From Desulfobacterales bacterium (lineage in GTDB: Bacteria; Desulfobacterota; DSM-4660; Desulfatiglandales; Desulfatiglandaceae), in contig JAMOVZ010000316.1 of NCBI GenBank assembly GCA_027061865.1, forward strand, positions 1-8,117: a stretch of 8,117 nucleotides of DNA, written 5' to 3'. Under the pieces are notes generated by a model. That model saw only the letters and a list, made by a program, of their open reading frames with translations, ran no database searches and was not told where the DNA came from. The position numbers and the translations under genes are program-made. Shown here piece after piece: positions 1 to 6,469 of the stretch (position 1 is the stretch's first letter; each line of letters opens with the position of its first letter).

Positions 1-109
1 TACCGGTCGGCTTCAGGGTGGTCTCACAAAACTCACACCGAAACACCAGGGAATCTTCTTCCAGGTCTACGTCGGCTCCACATTGGGGACAAGAAATGGC
101 AATGTCCAT
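1..109 (-). CDS. Zinc-ribbon protein, N-terminal fragment (cut by window edge)
   Basis: An ATG at 107-109 opens a reading frame that runs off the left edge after 36 codons. It encodes a CPQCG motif near residue 8 and a CEFCE motif near residue 28, i.e. two CxxC knuckles about 20 residues apart, as in small rubredoxin-like or zinc-ribbon domains. The start is supported by a GGGAG ribosome site 6-10 bases upstream, which lies in the 16-bp gap after the stop of the TrpF-like gene, so the two are probably co-transcribed. Function is not recognisable. The knuckles suggest metal binding (zinc or iron). The rest of the protein is outside the window, so it may be a larger protein with an N-terminal ribbon. 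Confidence 0.7.
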   Translation of the reverse strand, partial: MDIAISCPQCGADVDLEEDSLVFRCEFCETTLKPTG

Positions 110-125
110 TTAGAAGGCTCCCAAA

Positions 126-884
126 TTATTTGTCTGGCTCCAAGGCCTTCTCGGCCCGCCTGACCTGTTGGACAAACCTCTTTACCCTCTCAAAATCCTT
201 TTGAAACCTGATGGGCCTGCCCTGAGAATCCAAACGATTTGTCCATGTACAACTATCGGCACCCGCCGCCCTTACCTTGATTAAGGCCTCGAACACATTG
301 TCTGGAGAAAGGCCACCTGCCAATATTACCGGTATGCTGCTTTGCTCCACAAGCTGCCGAGCCAACTCCAAATCAGGCAGCACGCCTGTAATCCCGATAA
401 ACCCTTCCACAGGCTCTTTCCCCAGTGTGGTATCGGTCAAAAAGATATCAGTGACTTCTTCGAATCGCCGGGCCAGCCCAAGGGTGGGGAATCCTTTGGC
501 CTTTGAAGATAGAGGGACAGGAATTGACCTGATAACACGGATCTCTGGAAATCTAGCTCTAACCTCCTCCTGAAGGCTCACGAGGGGGGCCAAATCTATC
601 AGTTCTCCCCGTTCAGTGGTGAGTGTTTGACAGAAATGCACAAAATCGGGCCTGTAATAGTCTAGGGCGGCTAGGATGAGCCTGAGTTCGGAAAAAAGGG
701 GGATAAGGCTTGATTTTGCGCCCCCCCTTTGAACAACCTCAATCACCTCCTTGACCTTAGCGTCCTTCCACCTGTCTCTATTCAGCAATACACTTCCAAC
801 GTGGTCAACACCCAGCTCTACACACTGCTCTGCCTCCCAAGGATCCTGGATTTCATAGATTTGAACAATCAGTGGCCTTCCCAT
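126..884 (-). CDS. TrpF-like (phosphoribosylanthranilate isomerase-like) TIM-barrel protein lacking the catalytic cysteine
   Basis: A 252-residue protein with TrpF/PRAI-type (beta/alpha)8 features. The first strand (IVQIYEIQDPWEAEQCVELGVDHVG, residues 6-30) aligns with the TrpF start. FLTDT at 148-152 aligns with the strand carrying the general acid Asp (here D151). A typical phosphate-loop segment, PVILAGGLSPDNV, lies at 185-197. TrpF has a catalytic Cys in a K-I-C-G-I motif on strand 1; here that motif reads Q-I-Y-E-I, so the Cys is Tyr. The last phosphate loop (usually D-V-S-S-G-V-E) reads D-S-C-T-W-T-N. The protein is also about 50 residues longer than classic TrpF. It is therefore unlikely to act in tryptophan synthesis, and no trp genes are seen nearby. 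The start is the ATG at 882-884, backed by GTGGAG six bases upstream. A longer GTG-initiated frame (from 923) begins inside the terminator stem and is not credible. True function is unknown; a sugar-phosphate or other phosphorylated ligand is only inferred. Confidence 0.75.
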   Translation of the reverse strand: MGRPLIVQIYEIQDPWEAEQCVELGVDHVGSVLLNRDRWKDAKVKEVIEVVQRGGAKSSLIPLFSELRLILAALDYYRPDFVHFCQTLTTERGELIDLAPLVSLQEEVRARFPEIRVIRSIPVPLSSKAKGFPTLGLARRFEEVTDIFLTDTTLGKEPVEGFIGITGVLPDLELARQLVEQSSIPVILAGGLSPDNVFEALIKVRAAGADSCTWTNRLDSQGRPIRFQKDFERVKRFVQQVRRAEKALEPDK

Positions 885-890
885 AATTTT

Positions 891-896
891 CTCCAC
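891..896 (-). promoter_or_regulatory. Ribosome binding site fixing the start of the TrpF-like gene
   Basis: The minus strand reads GTGGAG, six bases before the ATG at 882-884. It selects this ATG over the upstream in-frame GTG at 921-923, which lies within the terminator hairpin. The site follows the terminator U-tract by about ten bases. Confidence 0.65.
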
Positions 897-905
897 GGAT
901 AACAG

Positions 906-954
906 AAAAAAAGAGCCGTTCACTCACATAACCTCTTGAGTGAACGGCTCTTTT
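906..954 (-). terminator. Strong rho-independent terminator after the ferredoxin gene
   Basis: A perfect 14-bp inverted repeat (913-926 with 937-950) is extended by four A:T pairs to 18 bp, with a 10-base loop (927-936). On the minus strand the stem GAGTGAACGGCTC is followed by seven T residues (906-912), the classic intrinsic terminator form. It sits 33 bp after the ferredoxin stop and only 21 bp before the start of the TrpF-like gene. Read on the plus strand it ends in four T residues, so it could be weakly bidirectional, but no plus-strand gene approaches it. Confidence 0.88.
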
Positions 955-986
955 AGTGGCCGCAGCCCTTTTGGATGAAACAGCAG

Positions 987-1175
987 TTACACCTCAGTAA
1001 CAGTAATGGCCTCCGCCTCGCAGACCTCTACACAGCTCTCGCATCCCAAGCATTCTTCAGCATTAACGGGTACAGATTTGCCGTCCTGCATTTCATAGAC
1101 ATCCACAGGGCAAACTTCCACACATTCCTCACAACCTTCACATTTGTCCTGATCAACTTCTACTTCCCATCCCAT
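987..1175 (-). CDS. Small 2x[4Fe-4S] ferredoxin
   Basis: A 62-residue acidic protein with two clostridial-type cluster motifs: Cys12-15-18-22 (CEGCEECVEVCP) and Cys42-45-48-52 (CLGCESCVEVCE). The spacing predicts two low-potential [4Fe-4S] clusters in a soluble cytoplasmic electron carrier. The second motif ends in CE instead of the usual CP. The start ATG has a near-perfect Shine-Dalgarno AGGAGG (1186-1191) ten bases upstream, predicting strong translation. It lies 156 bp behind dsrP, has its own promoter (1259-1286) and a terminator (906-954), so it can be made as a short monocistronic message. Partnership with DsrMKJOP or with HdrCB is inferred from position only. The family has many roles and the specific partner cannot be read from the sequence. 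Confidence 0.92.
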   Translation of the reverse strand: MGWEVEVDQDKCEGCEECVEVCPVDVYEMQDGKSVPVNAEECLGCESCVEVCEAEAITVTEV

Positions 1176-1185
1176 GGTAACAAAT

Positions 1186-1191
1186 CCTCCT
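1186..1191 (-). promoter_or_regulatory. Near-perfect Shine-Dalgarno of the ferredoxin gene
   Basis: The minus strand reads TTAGGAGGATT with AGGAGG ten bases before the ATG at 1173-1175. It is the best ribosome site in the window, suggesting the ferredoxin is highly translated. Confidence 0.75.
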
Positions 1192-1258
1192 AAGATTATT
1201 TTTTAATTTCCCTTTTACGCCTCTCTATTGCCAACCCCTAGAAGACGATCACCGCGTT

Positions 1259-1286
1259 ATTAACAGAGCCCGAGAAGGGGTGTCAA
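1259..1286 (-). promoter_or_regulatory. Putative sigma70-type promoter of the ferredoxin gene
   Basis: On the minus strand a perfect -35 TTGACA (1281-1286) is followed, after 16 bases, by GTTAAT (1259-1264; four of six matches to TATAAT). Just upstream (1287-1307) is an A-rich tract resembling an UP element. The predicted transcript start is near 1252, giving a leader of about 75 bases. The -35 is excellent and the -10 is moderate. The rest of the 156-bp gap (1176-1331) holds no gene. Confidence 0.55.
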
Positions 1287-1331
1287 GCATTTTTCTTTTA
1301 TTTTTTTCGGCCTTTTTAGGCCTAAACAGCC

Positions 1332-2489
1332 CTAGCTAGCCACCTCCTCTTTCACCGACACCGCTATCTTGAACAAAATGGTGAGGATAAAAAATCCAGT
1401 GGCCCAAACACCGATAGTGATCAGTATCTCCGGAGTGGTGGGCCAGTATTCAAATACCTTTTCAAAGGGATTGGGAATGAAACCGCCAACCACAAGTCCC
1501 ATTCCCTTGTCAATCCATGTGGAGATAATGACTGCTGCACAGGCCACTGCTAACGTATCCTCTTTTTTACGGGTTGCAGGGACAATCAGCAAAATCAAGG
1601 CCAGGATGCCAAACCCTACCGAGGTCCACATCCAGGGCACCAGCTTGCCATACCCGTCAAGCCCTGAAAAGAGATAAATAAAAGAATGCTTGTGCCCAGG
1701 TATTCCGCTGTAAAATGCAGTAAACACTTCAAGGAGGAAGAAAAATACGTTCATTATCATGGCGTAGGTGATAATCACCCCTAGGGTCCTTAACTGTTCC
1801 TTACCAGGATCAAAGCGGCTGACCTTTCTTACAATCAGGCAGATCAGCACCAAAAGTGCAGGACCTGAGCAAAAGGCGGATGCCAAAAATCTCGCAGCCA
1901 TAATAGCAGTAAGCCAAAAGTGCCTGCCGGGAAGGCCCGCATAAAGAAAGGCCGTTACCGTATGGATGCTGAATGCCCATGGTATGGAGATGTAGGCCAA
2001 GGTTTTCACCCATTTGCTGTAAGGCACTCCTTTGCGTTCCGCCGCAAGGACATTCCACCCAACCAGGATGTTTAGGATCAGGTATCCGTTCAAGACGATC
2101 ATGTCCCAGAAGAGGATTGAATTGGGAGTTGGGTGCATGACCACGTTCATAATCCTTTTAGGATAGCCTAGGTCAACGAAGATAAATAGCAGGCACATGG
2201 TCACGGCAGCAATGGCCAAAAATTCCCCCAGTACGGCGATCCGGCCAAAGGCCTTATAATTGTGAAAATAATATGGCAATACCACCATGACACCGGATGC
2301 TGCCACTCCAACCAGGTAGGTGAACTGGGCAATATAAAATCCCCAGGACACATCCCTGCTCATGCCCGTAACCTTCAAGCCCACCTTGAATTGGTAAAGA
2401 TAGCAGGCAAATCCAATGGCCATGAGCACCAAAAGAAATATTAACCAGCTCCAATACCTCTGACTTCCACTTAATGCCCTCTCAAGCAT
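1332..2489 (-). CDS. dsrP: DsrP, NrfD/PsrC-family integral membrane subunit of DsrMKJOP
   Basis: A 385-residue, very hydrophobic protein with about ten predicted membrane helices (for example near residues 14-34, 50-75, 84-106, 125-148, 163-184, 192-220, 236-260, 285-304, 312-334 and 353-377). It belongs to the NrfD/PsrC family, whose members exchange electrons with menaquinol and pair with a periplasmic ferredoxin-like subunit, here DsrO encoded just upstream. Length is typical for DsrP. The start is set at the ATG 2487-2489, because GAGGTGG (2492-2498) sits three bases upstream of it; a GTG two codons earlier has no properly spaced ribosome site. The ribosome site overlaps the dsrO stop, with a 7-bp gap. 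No convincing terminator follows the stop; a 12-bp palindrome at 1315-1326 lacks a U-tract. Identification rests on fold family plus the dsrMKJO context. Confidence 0.95.
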   Translation of the reverse strand: MLERALSGSQRYWSWLIFLLVLMAIGFACYLYQFKVGLKVTGMSRDVSWGFYIAQFTYLVGVAASGVMVVLPYYFHNYKAFGRIAVLGEFLAIAAVTMCLLFIFVDLGYPKRIMNVVMHPTPNSILFWDMIVLNGYLILNILVGWNVLAAERKGVPYSKWVKTLAYISIPWAFSIHTVTAFLYAGLPGRHFWLTAIMAARFLASAFCSGPALLVLICLIVRKVSRFDPGKEQLRTLGVIITYAMIMNVFFFLLEVFTAFYSGIPGHKHSFIYLFSGLDGYGKLVPWMWTSVGFGILALILLIVPATRKKEDTLAVACAAVIISTWIDKGMGLVVGGFIPNPFEKVFEYWPTTPEILITIGVWATGFFILTILFKIAVSVKEEVAS

Positions 2490-2491
2490 GA

Positions 2492-2498
2492 CCACCTC
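2492..2498 (-). promoter_or_regulatory. Ribosome binding site of dsrP, overlapping the dsrO stop
   Basis: GAGGTGG on the minus strand overlaps the TGA stop of dsrO (2497-2499) and lies three bases before ATG 2487-2489. The overlap implies translational coupling and decides the start against the earlier GTG at 2493-2495, which falls inside the ribosome site itself. Confidence 0.6.
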
Positions 2499-3309
2499 AT
2501 ATCAAGTAAAATACATTGGGTTCAGTGCCGAGTTCCGGCTTCCTCCTGATGGCATAATGATGCCTCAACAGCTCCCTCACCTCTGACTCCTCGTCGGCCA
2601 AGTCGCCAAAGTGAAGAGCATTCACCTTTATCTTGGCGCACGCCTCCACGCATGCCGGGATCTGCCCCTTAGCCAGGCGTTCAGCGCAAAAGGTACACTT
2701 TTCTACCACACCCTTGGATCGTGTAGGATACTCCATGTTGGTGGGAAAGTCTGGATTCAATTCCTTTGGGGCCTCCCTGGAATCACCCCAGTTAAAGCTC
2801 CTTGATCCATAAGGGCAGCCCGCCATGCAGAACCTGCAGCCAATACAGCGGTGTTGGTCCATCATGACCACACCGTCAGGTCGCTTCCAAGTGGCCTTGG
2901 TGGGACACACCCGGACACACGGCGGATTGGTGCAATGGTTGCACAATAATATAAATGGTTTCCCGTGCACATCTTCGCTCACATAGTCATTGTGCCTGCT
3001 GGGGAAAGTGTGTTCATATGTCTCCTTCCAGATCCACTTTATCTCTTCTTTGGGGTTGCCGAAGTTGGGAACATTGTGGATCCTGTGGCATATGTCAATA
3101 CATTCCTTGCACCCGTCTTTCTCTTGTTTTTCAAGGCACTTTTTGGCATCTATCACCATGGCCCAGCGCTTGCCCTCCCCAATGGGGGCAGGCTCCATGG
3201 CCGCATCAATGCTCCCGGGGGCTAACAGCTCAAAGGCGGCCTTTCCGCCAAGTCCCAACAGGACAGAAAGCCCGGATATTTTCAGGAATTTCCTACGACT
3301 AACACCCAT
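2497..3309 (-). CDS. dsrO: DsrO, Tat-exported periplasmic iron-sulfur subunit of DsrMKJOP
   Basis: A 270-residue ferredoxin-like protein of the HmcB/NrfC type. It opens with a twin-arginine signal (SRRKFLK at residues 4-10, then a hydrophobic stretch to about 30), so it is exported folded to the periplasm. Sixteen cysteines form four groups: C58/67/70/74, C123/126/131/135, C155/158/161/165 and C205/208/220/224. These can hold up to four iron-sulfur clusters that wire DsrJ to DsrP. The ATG at 3307-3309 overlaps the dsrJ stop by one base (TGATG). It has AAGGAG (3318-3323) eight bases upstream and gives a normal Tat leader. A longer frame starting near 3387 would put 26 residues in front of the Tat motif and is rejected. 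Subunit role is from the known complex. Confidence 0.96.
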   Translation of the reverse strand: MGVSRRKFLKISGLSVLLGLGGKAAFELLAPGSIDAAMEPAPIGEGKRWAMVIDAKKCLEKQEKDGCKECIDICHRIHNVPNFGNPKEEIKWIWKETYEHTFPSRHNDYVSEDVHGKPFILLCNHCTNPPCVRVCPTKATWKRPDGVVMMDQHRCIGCRFCMAGCPYGSRSFNWGDSREAPKELNPDFPTNMEYPTRSKGVVEKCTFCAERLAKGQIPACVEACAKIKVNALHFGDLADEESEVRELLRHHYAIRRKPELGTEPNVFYLI

Positions 3310-3695
3310 CACTCTTTCTCCTTTGGTGCTATATGACACTCCCAACAAAATGGTTCCACTCCCATGTAATTGTGACACTCGTCGCAAAACTTGGTCTTAT
3401 TGGAATGACAGCGGAGGCATGTGACCTGCAGACTTTTGTAGTAAACCTTCCCTTCAGGTGACTTATAGTAGCGTTTTCCCTCCCGTACAACCTCGTCACG
3501 CCACCTGTCCAACAGCTGCATATGCTTTGTGGTCATAAAGTTTGTATTTGCCACGCACACCTTGGCCTCTTTTGCTTTGGGGGTAAGTTGCGGCTCAGGG
3601 GCCTTGGTGGCCTTGCCTGCGTTATACAAAAAGGGTGAGAGCAGAAGCCCCAGGCCGATTATGAGTCCGACTATGATCTTGCCGCCGTCATACAT
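3309..3695 (-). CDS. dsrJ: DsrJ, periplasmic triheme cytochrome c of DsrMKJOP
   Basis: A 128-residue protein with an uncleaved-looking N-terminal anchor (residues 6-24) and three CxxCH heme c motifs: CLRCH (93-97), CDECH (104-108) and CWECH (117-121). Cys47 (in KVCVANTN) matches the conserved cysteine that in DsrJ of Allochromatium is linked to an unusual His/Cys heme ligation. The conserved 'MTTKHMQLLDRWRDEVVREG' region follows at 54-73. It takes part in electron exchange with periplasmic partners. The ATG 3693-3695 overlaps the end of dsrK by eight bases. GGAGG (3705-3709) nine bases upstream lies inside dsrK codons for its acidic tail, so the genes are translationally coupled. A longer frame from 3770 is only an extension into dsrK and is rejected. 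Confidence 0.96.
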   Translation of the reverse strand: MYDGGKIIVGLIIGLGLLLSPFLYNAGKATKAPEPQLTPKAKEAKVCVANTNFMTTKHMQLLDRWRDEVVREGKRYYKSPEGKVYYKSLQVTCLRCHSNKTKFCDECHNYMGVEPFCWECHIAPKEKE

Positions 3696-5325
3696 CCTCT
3701 TCTTCCTCCATGTCTTCCATTCCGGGAAGTGGTTCACCCCGCAGGTCAGTGGTCCTGTCCTTTTCGCCATCCAAAATCAAGGCATTGCCCACAAGCTCGT
3801 GCACACCGCATATCTGAACTTCCGGGACCCAATATTCCATCAATGTAGTCAGCGCCGCCCTGTCAATGGCGCAGATACAAGCCATCATGTTCACTCCGTG
3901 CTTTTCGTGCACATGCTGGACGGCATTGGCCCTGGGGAGACCGCCTCTCATTCTGAGCTCCATATTCTCGCCGGCGTTCAACCCAGCGCCGCTCCCGCAA
4001 CAAAAAGTCTGCTCGCGGATGGTGCCAGAAGGCATTTCATAGAAATTGTTGCAGACATTCTTTATCACATAGCGGGGCTCTTCAAAGATTCCCATTCCCC
4101 TCGCCGTGTTGCAGGAATCATGGTAAGTCAAAACCAAGTTATCGTTTCTGCTGGGATCCAATTTAAGCTTATTATGCTTGATAAGATCTGCCGTAAATTC
4201 AGTTATGTGCACCATTTTGGTGCCTTTGGCGTTTTCAAACTTGGTGCCGGTTATAGGCGAGACAGGTTCCTCCAAGAAGTCAGGGGGGCCGTTAAATGTG
4301 TCCATATACTGGTGCACCACGCGCCACATGTGGCCACACTCACCCCCTAGTATCCATTTGACCCCCAGGCGCTTGGCCTCTGCATACATCTTGGCATTCA
4401 GCCGCTTTGCCATCTCATGGGATGTGAAAAAGCCAAAATTACCTCCCTCTGAGGCATAGGTGCTCCATGTGATATCGAGCCCCATACTCTCCAAGTAGTG
4501 AAAAAGCATGAGGTAACCCATGGCCGTATAGGTTCCGGGGTCTGCAAACACATCGCCTGAGGGCGTGATAAATAGGATCTCAGCACCTTTGCGGTTGAAA
4601 CTGGGATTCACTCGCACACCGGTTACTTCCTCTATTTCATCTACGAAGAAGTCGATCATATCCTTATAAGCATGCGGTTGAATGCCCAAGTGGTTACCAG
4701 TACGATAGCAATTTGCAACTGGGGCCTGAATCCAGTCGGTATTAAGCCCCAGGAGGTTTGTAAGCTCTCTGCCAATGATTGTGATCTCAGCCGTGTCTAT
4801 CCCATAGGGGCAGAAAAGCGAACAACGCCTGCACTCGGTGCATTGATAAAGGTAGTACCACCATTCTTTAAGCACATTATATTCCAGGTCACGCGCCCCT
4901 GCCAGCTTGCCAAACAGCTTCCCCGCAGTGGTGAACCTCTTGCGGTAGACCGAGCGGAAAAGCTCGGCCCTCAGGACCGGCATATTCTTGGGATCCCCAG
5001 AACCTATAAAAAAATGGCACTTGTCTGCACATGCGCCGCAGCGAACGCAAATGTCCATAAAAAGCTTGAAGCTTCGAAATCGATCCAGCCGGTCCTTAAA
5101 CCCATCCAGCACGATCTCTTTCCAATCTTCTGGCAGCTTCCAATCCTCGTCAGCAGGATTCCAATCCCTAGGGTTGGGCATGCCCACGGCAGCCAAATTT
5201 TTCCCCTTCGCGCCATAGCAATAAAATCCTTCCCGTATCTCGACGGGACGGTCCATCCACCCTTCCATCAAGGGTGGAGAATGCTCAATTTTTGCCAACT
5301 CTTCTGGTTTGGGCGTCTGAGCCAT
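3688..5325 (-). CDS. dsrK: DsrK, HdrD-like catalytic iron-sulfur subunit of DsrMKJOP
   Basis: A 545-residue soluble, cytoplasm-facing protein. Two [4Fe-4S] motifs are seen: C93/96/99/103 (CVRCGACADKC) and C162/165/168/172 (CTECRRCSLFCP). A C-terminal CCG-type region carries Cys at 330 (GGECGH), 405 (DSC), 442/443 (FCCG) and 483/485 (ACICA), as in HdrD and DsrK, which bind the special catalytic cluster. In the known model it reduces the DsrC trisulfide, the product of DsrAB sulfite reduction, using electrons via DsrM. The ATG has GGAG seven bases upstream (5333-5336); the gap to dsrM is 4 bp. The C-terminus is strongly acidic (EDMEEEEDV), and its codons double as the dsrJ ribosome site. No key cysteine appears missing, and the length is normal. 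Confidence 0.97.
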   Translation of the reverse strand: MAQTPKPEELAKIEHSPPLMEGWMDRPVEIREGFYCYGAKGKNLAAVGMPNPRDWNPADEDWKLPEDWKEIVLDGFKDRLDRFRSFKLFMDICVRCGACADKCHFFIGSGDPKNMPVLRAELFRSVYRKRFTTAGKLFGKLAGARDLEYNVLKEWWYYLYQCTECRRCSLFCPYGIDTAEITIIGRELTNLLGLNTDWIQAPVANCYRTGNHLGIQPHAYKDMIDFFVDEIEEVTGVRVNPSFNRKGAEILFITPSGDVFADPGTYTAMGYLMLFHYLESMGLDITWSTYASEGGNFGFFTSHEMAKRLNAKMYAEAKRLGVKWILGGECGHMWRVVHQYMDTFNGPPDFLEEPVSPITGTKFENAKGTKMVHITEFTADLIKHNKLKLDPSRNDNLVLTYHDSCNTARGMGIFEEPRYVIKNVCNNFYEMPSGTIREQTFCCGSGAGLNAGENMELRMRGGLPRANAVQHVHEKHGVNMMACICAIDRAALTTLMEYWVPEVQICGVHELVGNALILDGEKDRTTDLRGEPLPGMEDMEEEEDV

Positions 5326-5329
5326 TGAG

Positions 5330-6412
5330 CTACTCCTTTTCTCCTGTCTCTTCTGACTGTTCTTCGACTTTTTCAGGCTGTTTTTCTACAGGAAGACCTG
5401 CCTGTATCATCAATTCCCTGAACTCTTCCTCGTATTCCTCATAGGTGTGGACCTTTACCGGGTAATCCCATGGATTTATGTGCCTCTTCATTCTGCTGTT
5501 ATTGGCCAGATTCCTCGTAGGGCTGAGGAAGACTCCAGCCATGTGAACCAGCTTGCTAAAAGGAAAGTAGGCAATCAGCATGCTAATCAGAAAGAGGTGG
5601 ATAAAAAATATCACTCCTATTCCCTCGGGCACCGTCGGCTTGAAGGTGAAAAGCCCGAGGGCAAGAGTCTTTACCGCTGTGATATCAACACGGATGAAGT
5701 ATCGCATAAGGATGCCCGTCAATCCCAGCGCCAGAATCAAGAATAGTGGGAAGTAGTCTGCGGGGAGCGAAATATACCTTGTCTGGGGAATATAGATACG
5801 TCTCAGGAACAAGTAGGTGAGTGCCAACATCAAGAGCATGTCAGTCAAAAACACTGAGGGGACATTTAGGCCACTTACAGGCAGCACACCCAACTGCAAG
5901 AATCCGTCCAACTTTTCCAGAATATGCACAAAACCAGGAATGGGCTCCATGAAGAAGCGGAAATGGCGCAAAAAGATCACCAAAAATGAATAGTGAAACA
6001 TCAAGGCCGCCAGCCACAGCCATTTTTCCCACTCATAATCCAGTTTCGGCCCGTTGGCCAGCCGCCTGTACTCCAGCCGCGTGTTCCTGAAAAGGGACCG
6101 GAACAGCAGCACCTCAAAGAGCATCCTAATGATAACCCCGCCGTTACCCTTGGGGCTTTCAATCTTGCTATACTTTATCCATGGCAGAGAAAACTGCTGA
6201 CCCGCCGTTGTAGGTATCCTGAAAGGGACGGGAGACCGGCCCCATCCTATTACTCTGGCAACCATGCCGATGAAGAACACCGCCATGGCCAAGTAAGGGA
6301 CTACCACTCCAAAAAGAAACCGCAGGTCAAAGGCTGCCACTCCAACCCATGGAATAAGCACCAGCACTGAGACCACGATCCCTGAAAAAAGGATGCTAAT
6401 TATGAAATTCAT
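5330..6412 (-). CDS. dsrM: DsrM, NarI-like heme b membrane subunit of DsrMKJOP
   Basis: A 360-residue membrane protein of the NarI/HdrE type, with hydrophobic segments near residues 3-25, 33-55, 131-150, 186-205, 220-240 and 266-285, and a hydrophilic, Glu-rich C-terminus. Histidines likely to ligate heme b are H140 and H150 (FHYSFLVIFLRHF) and H272 and H290 (FIHLFL...LVHMAGV). It takes or gives electrons to menaquinone on the membrane and passes them to DsrK, with which it forms the DsrMK core. The ATG (6410-6412) is preceded by GAGG/AGGGG 5-13 bases upstream. It lies 57 bp behind the RsbRD-like gene and 4 bp ahead of dsrK. Identification rests on the NarI-like histidine pattern plus the immediate dsrK neighbour. 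Confidence 0.95.
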   Translation of the reverse strand: MNFIISILFSGIVVSVLVLIPWVGVAAFDLRFLFGVVVPYLAMAVFFIGMVARVIGWGRSPVPFRIPTTAGQQFSLPWIKYSKIESPKGNGGVIIRMLFEVLLFRSLFRNTRLEYRRLANGPKLDYEWEKWLWLAALMFHYSFLVIFLRHFRFFMEPIPGFVHILEKLDGFLQLGVLPVSGLNVPSVFLTDMLLMLALTYLFLRRIYIPQTRYISLPADYFPLFLILALGLTGILMRYFIRVDITAVKTLALGLFTFKPTVPEGIGVIFFIHLFLISMLIAYFPFSKLVHMAGVFLSPTRNLANNSRMKRHINPWDYPVKVHTYEEYEEEFRELMIQAGLPVEKQPEKVEEQSEETGEKE

Positions 6413-6469
6413 GAACCCCTACCTCGCTTCCATAAAGGCTATCCAGGTTGTCATCCATTGAGATCCTGC

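Noticed and set aside
885..923. A GTG-initiated N-terminal extension of the TrpF-like gene by 13 residues
   Set aside because: The GTG lies within the terminator stem and lacks a ribosome site. The ATG at 882-884 has GTGGAG at a good distance, and the extension matches nothing in the TrpF fold.
927..936. An AGAGGTTATG sequence in the terminator loop, resembling a ribosome site plus start
   Set aside because: The frame is ATG followed immediately by TGA, and the spacing is too short, so it is not a gene.
1315..1326. A 12-bp perfect palindrome (TTTAGGCCTAAA) after dsrP
   Set aside because: It has no T-tract on the minus strand after it (A-rich instead), so it is not an intrinsic terminator. 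It is too short to name as an operator.
3529..4350. A 273-codon open frame on the plus strand opposite dsrK/dsrJ
   Set aside because: It is antisense to two clearly identified genes, has no recognisable domain and low-complexity-like composition from reversed codons, and no ribosome site was evident.
4672..5328. A 218-codon open frame on the plus strand opposite dsrK
   Set aside because: It is the shadow of dsrK coding on the other strand, with no family resemblance.
6413..6458. A short frame beginning with ATG at 6456-6458, overlapping the dsrM start (about 20 codons)
   Set aside because: It has only a weak ribosome site and no similarity to anything. It could be a leader peptide, but there is no supporting signal.
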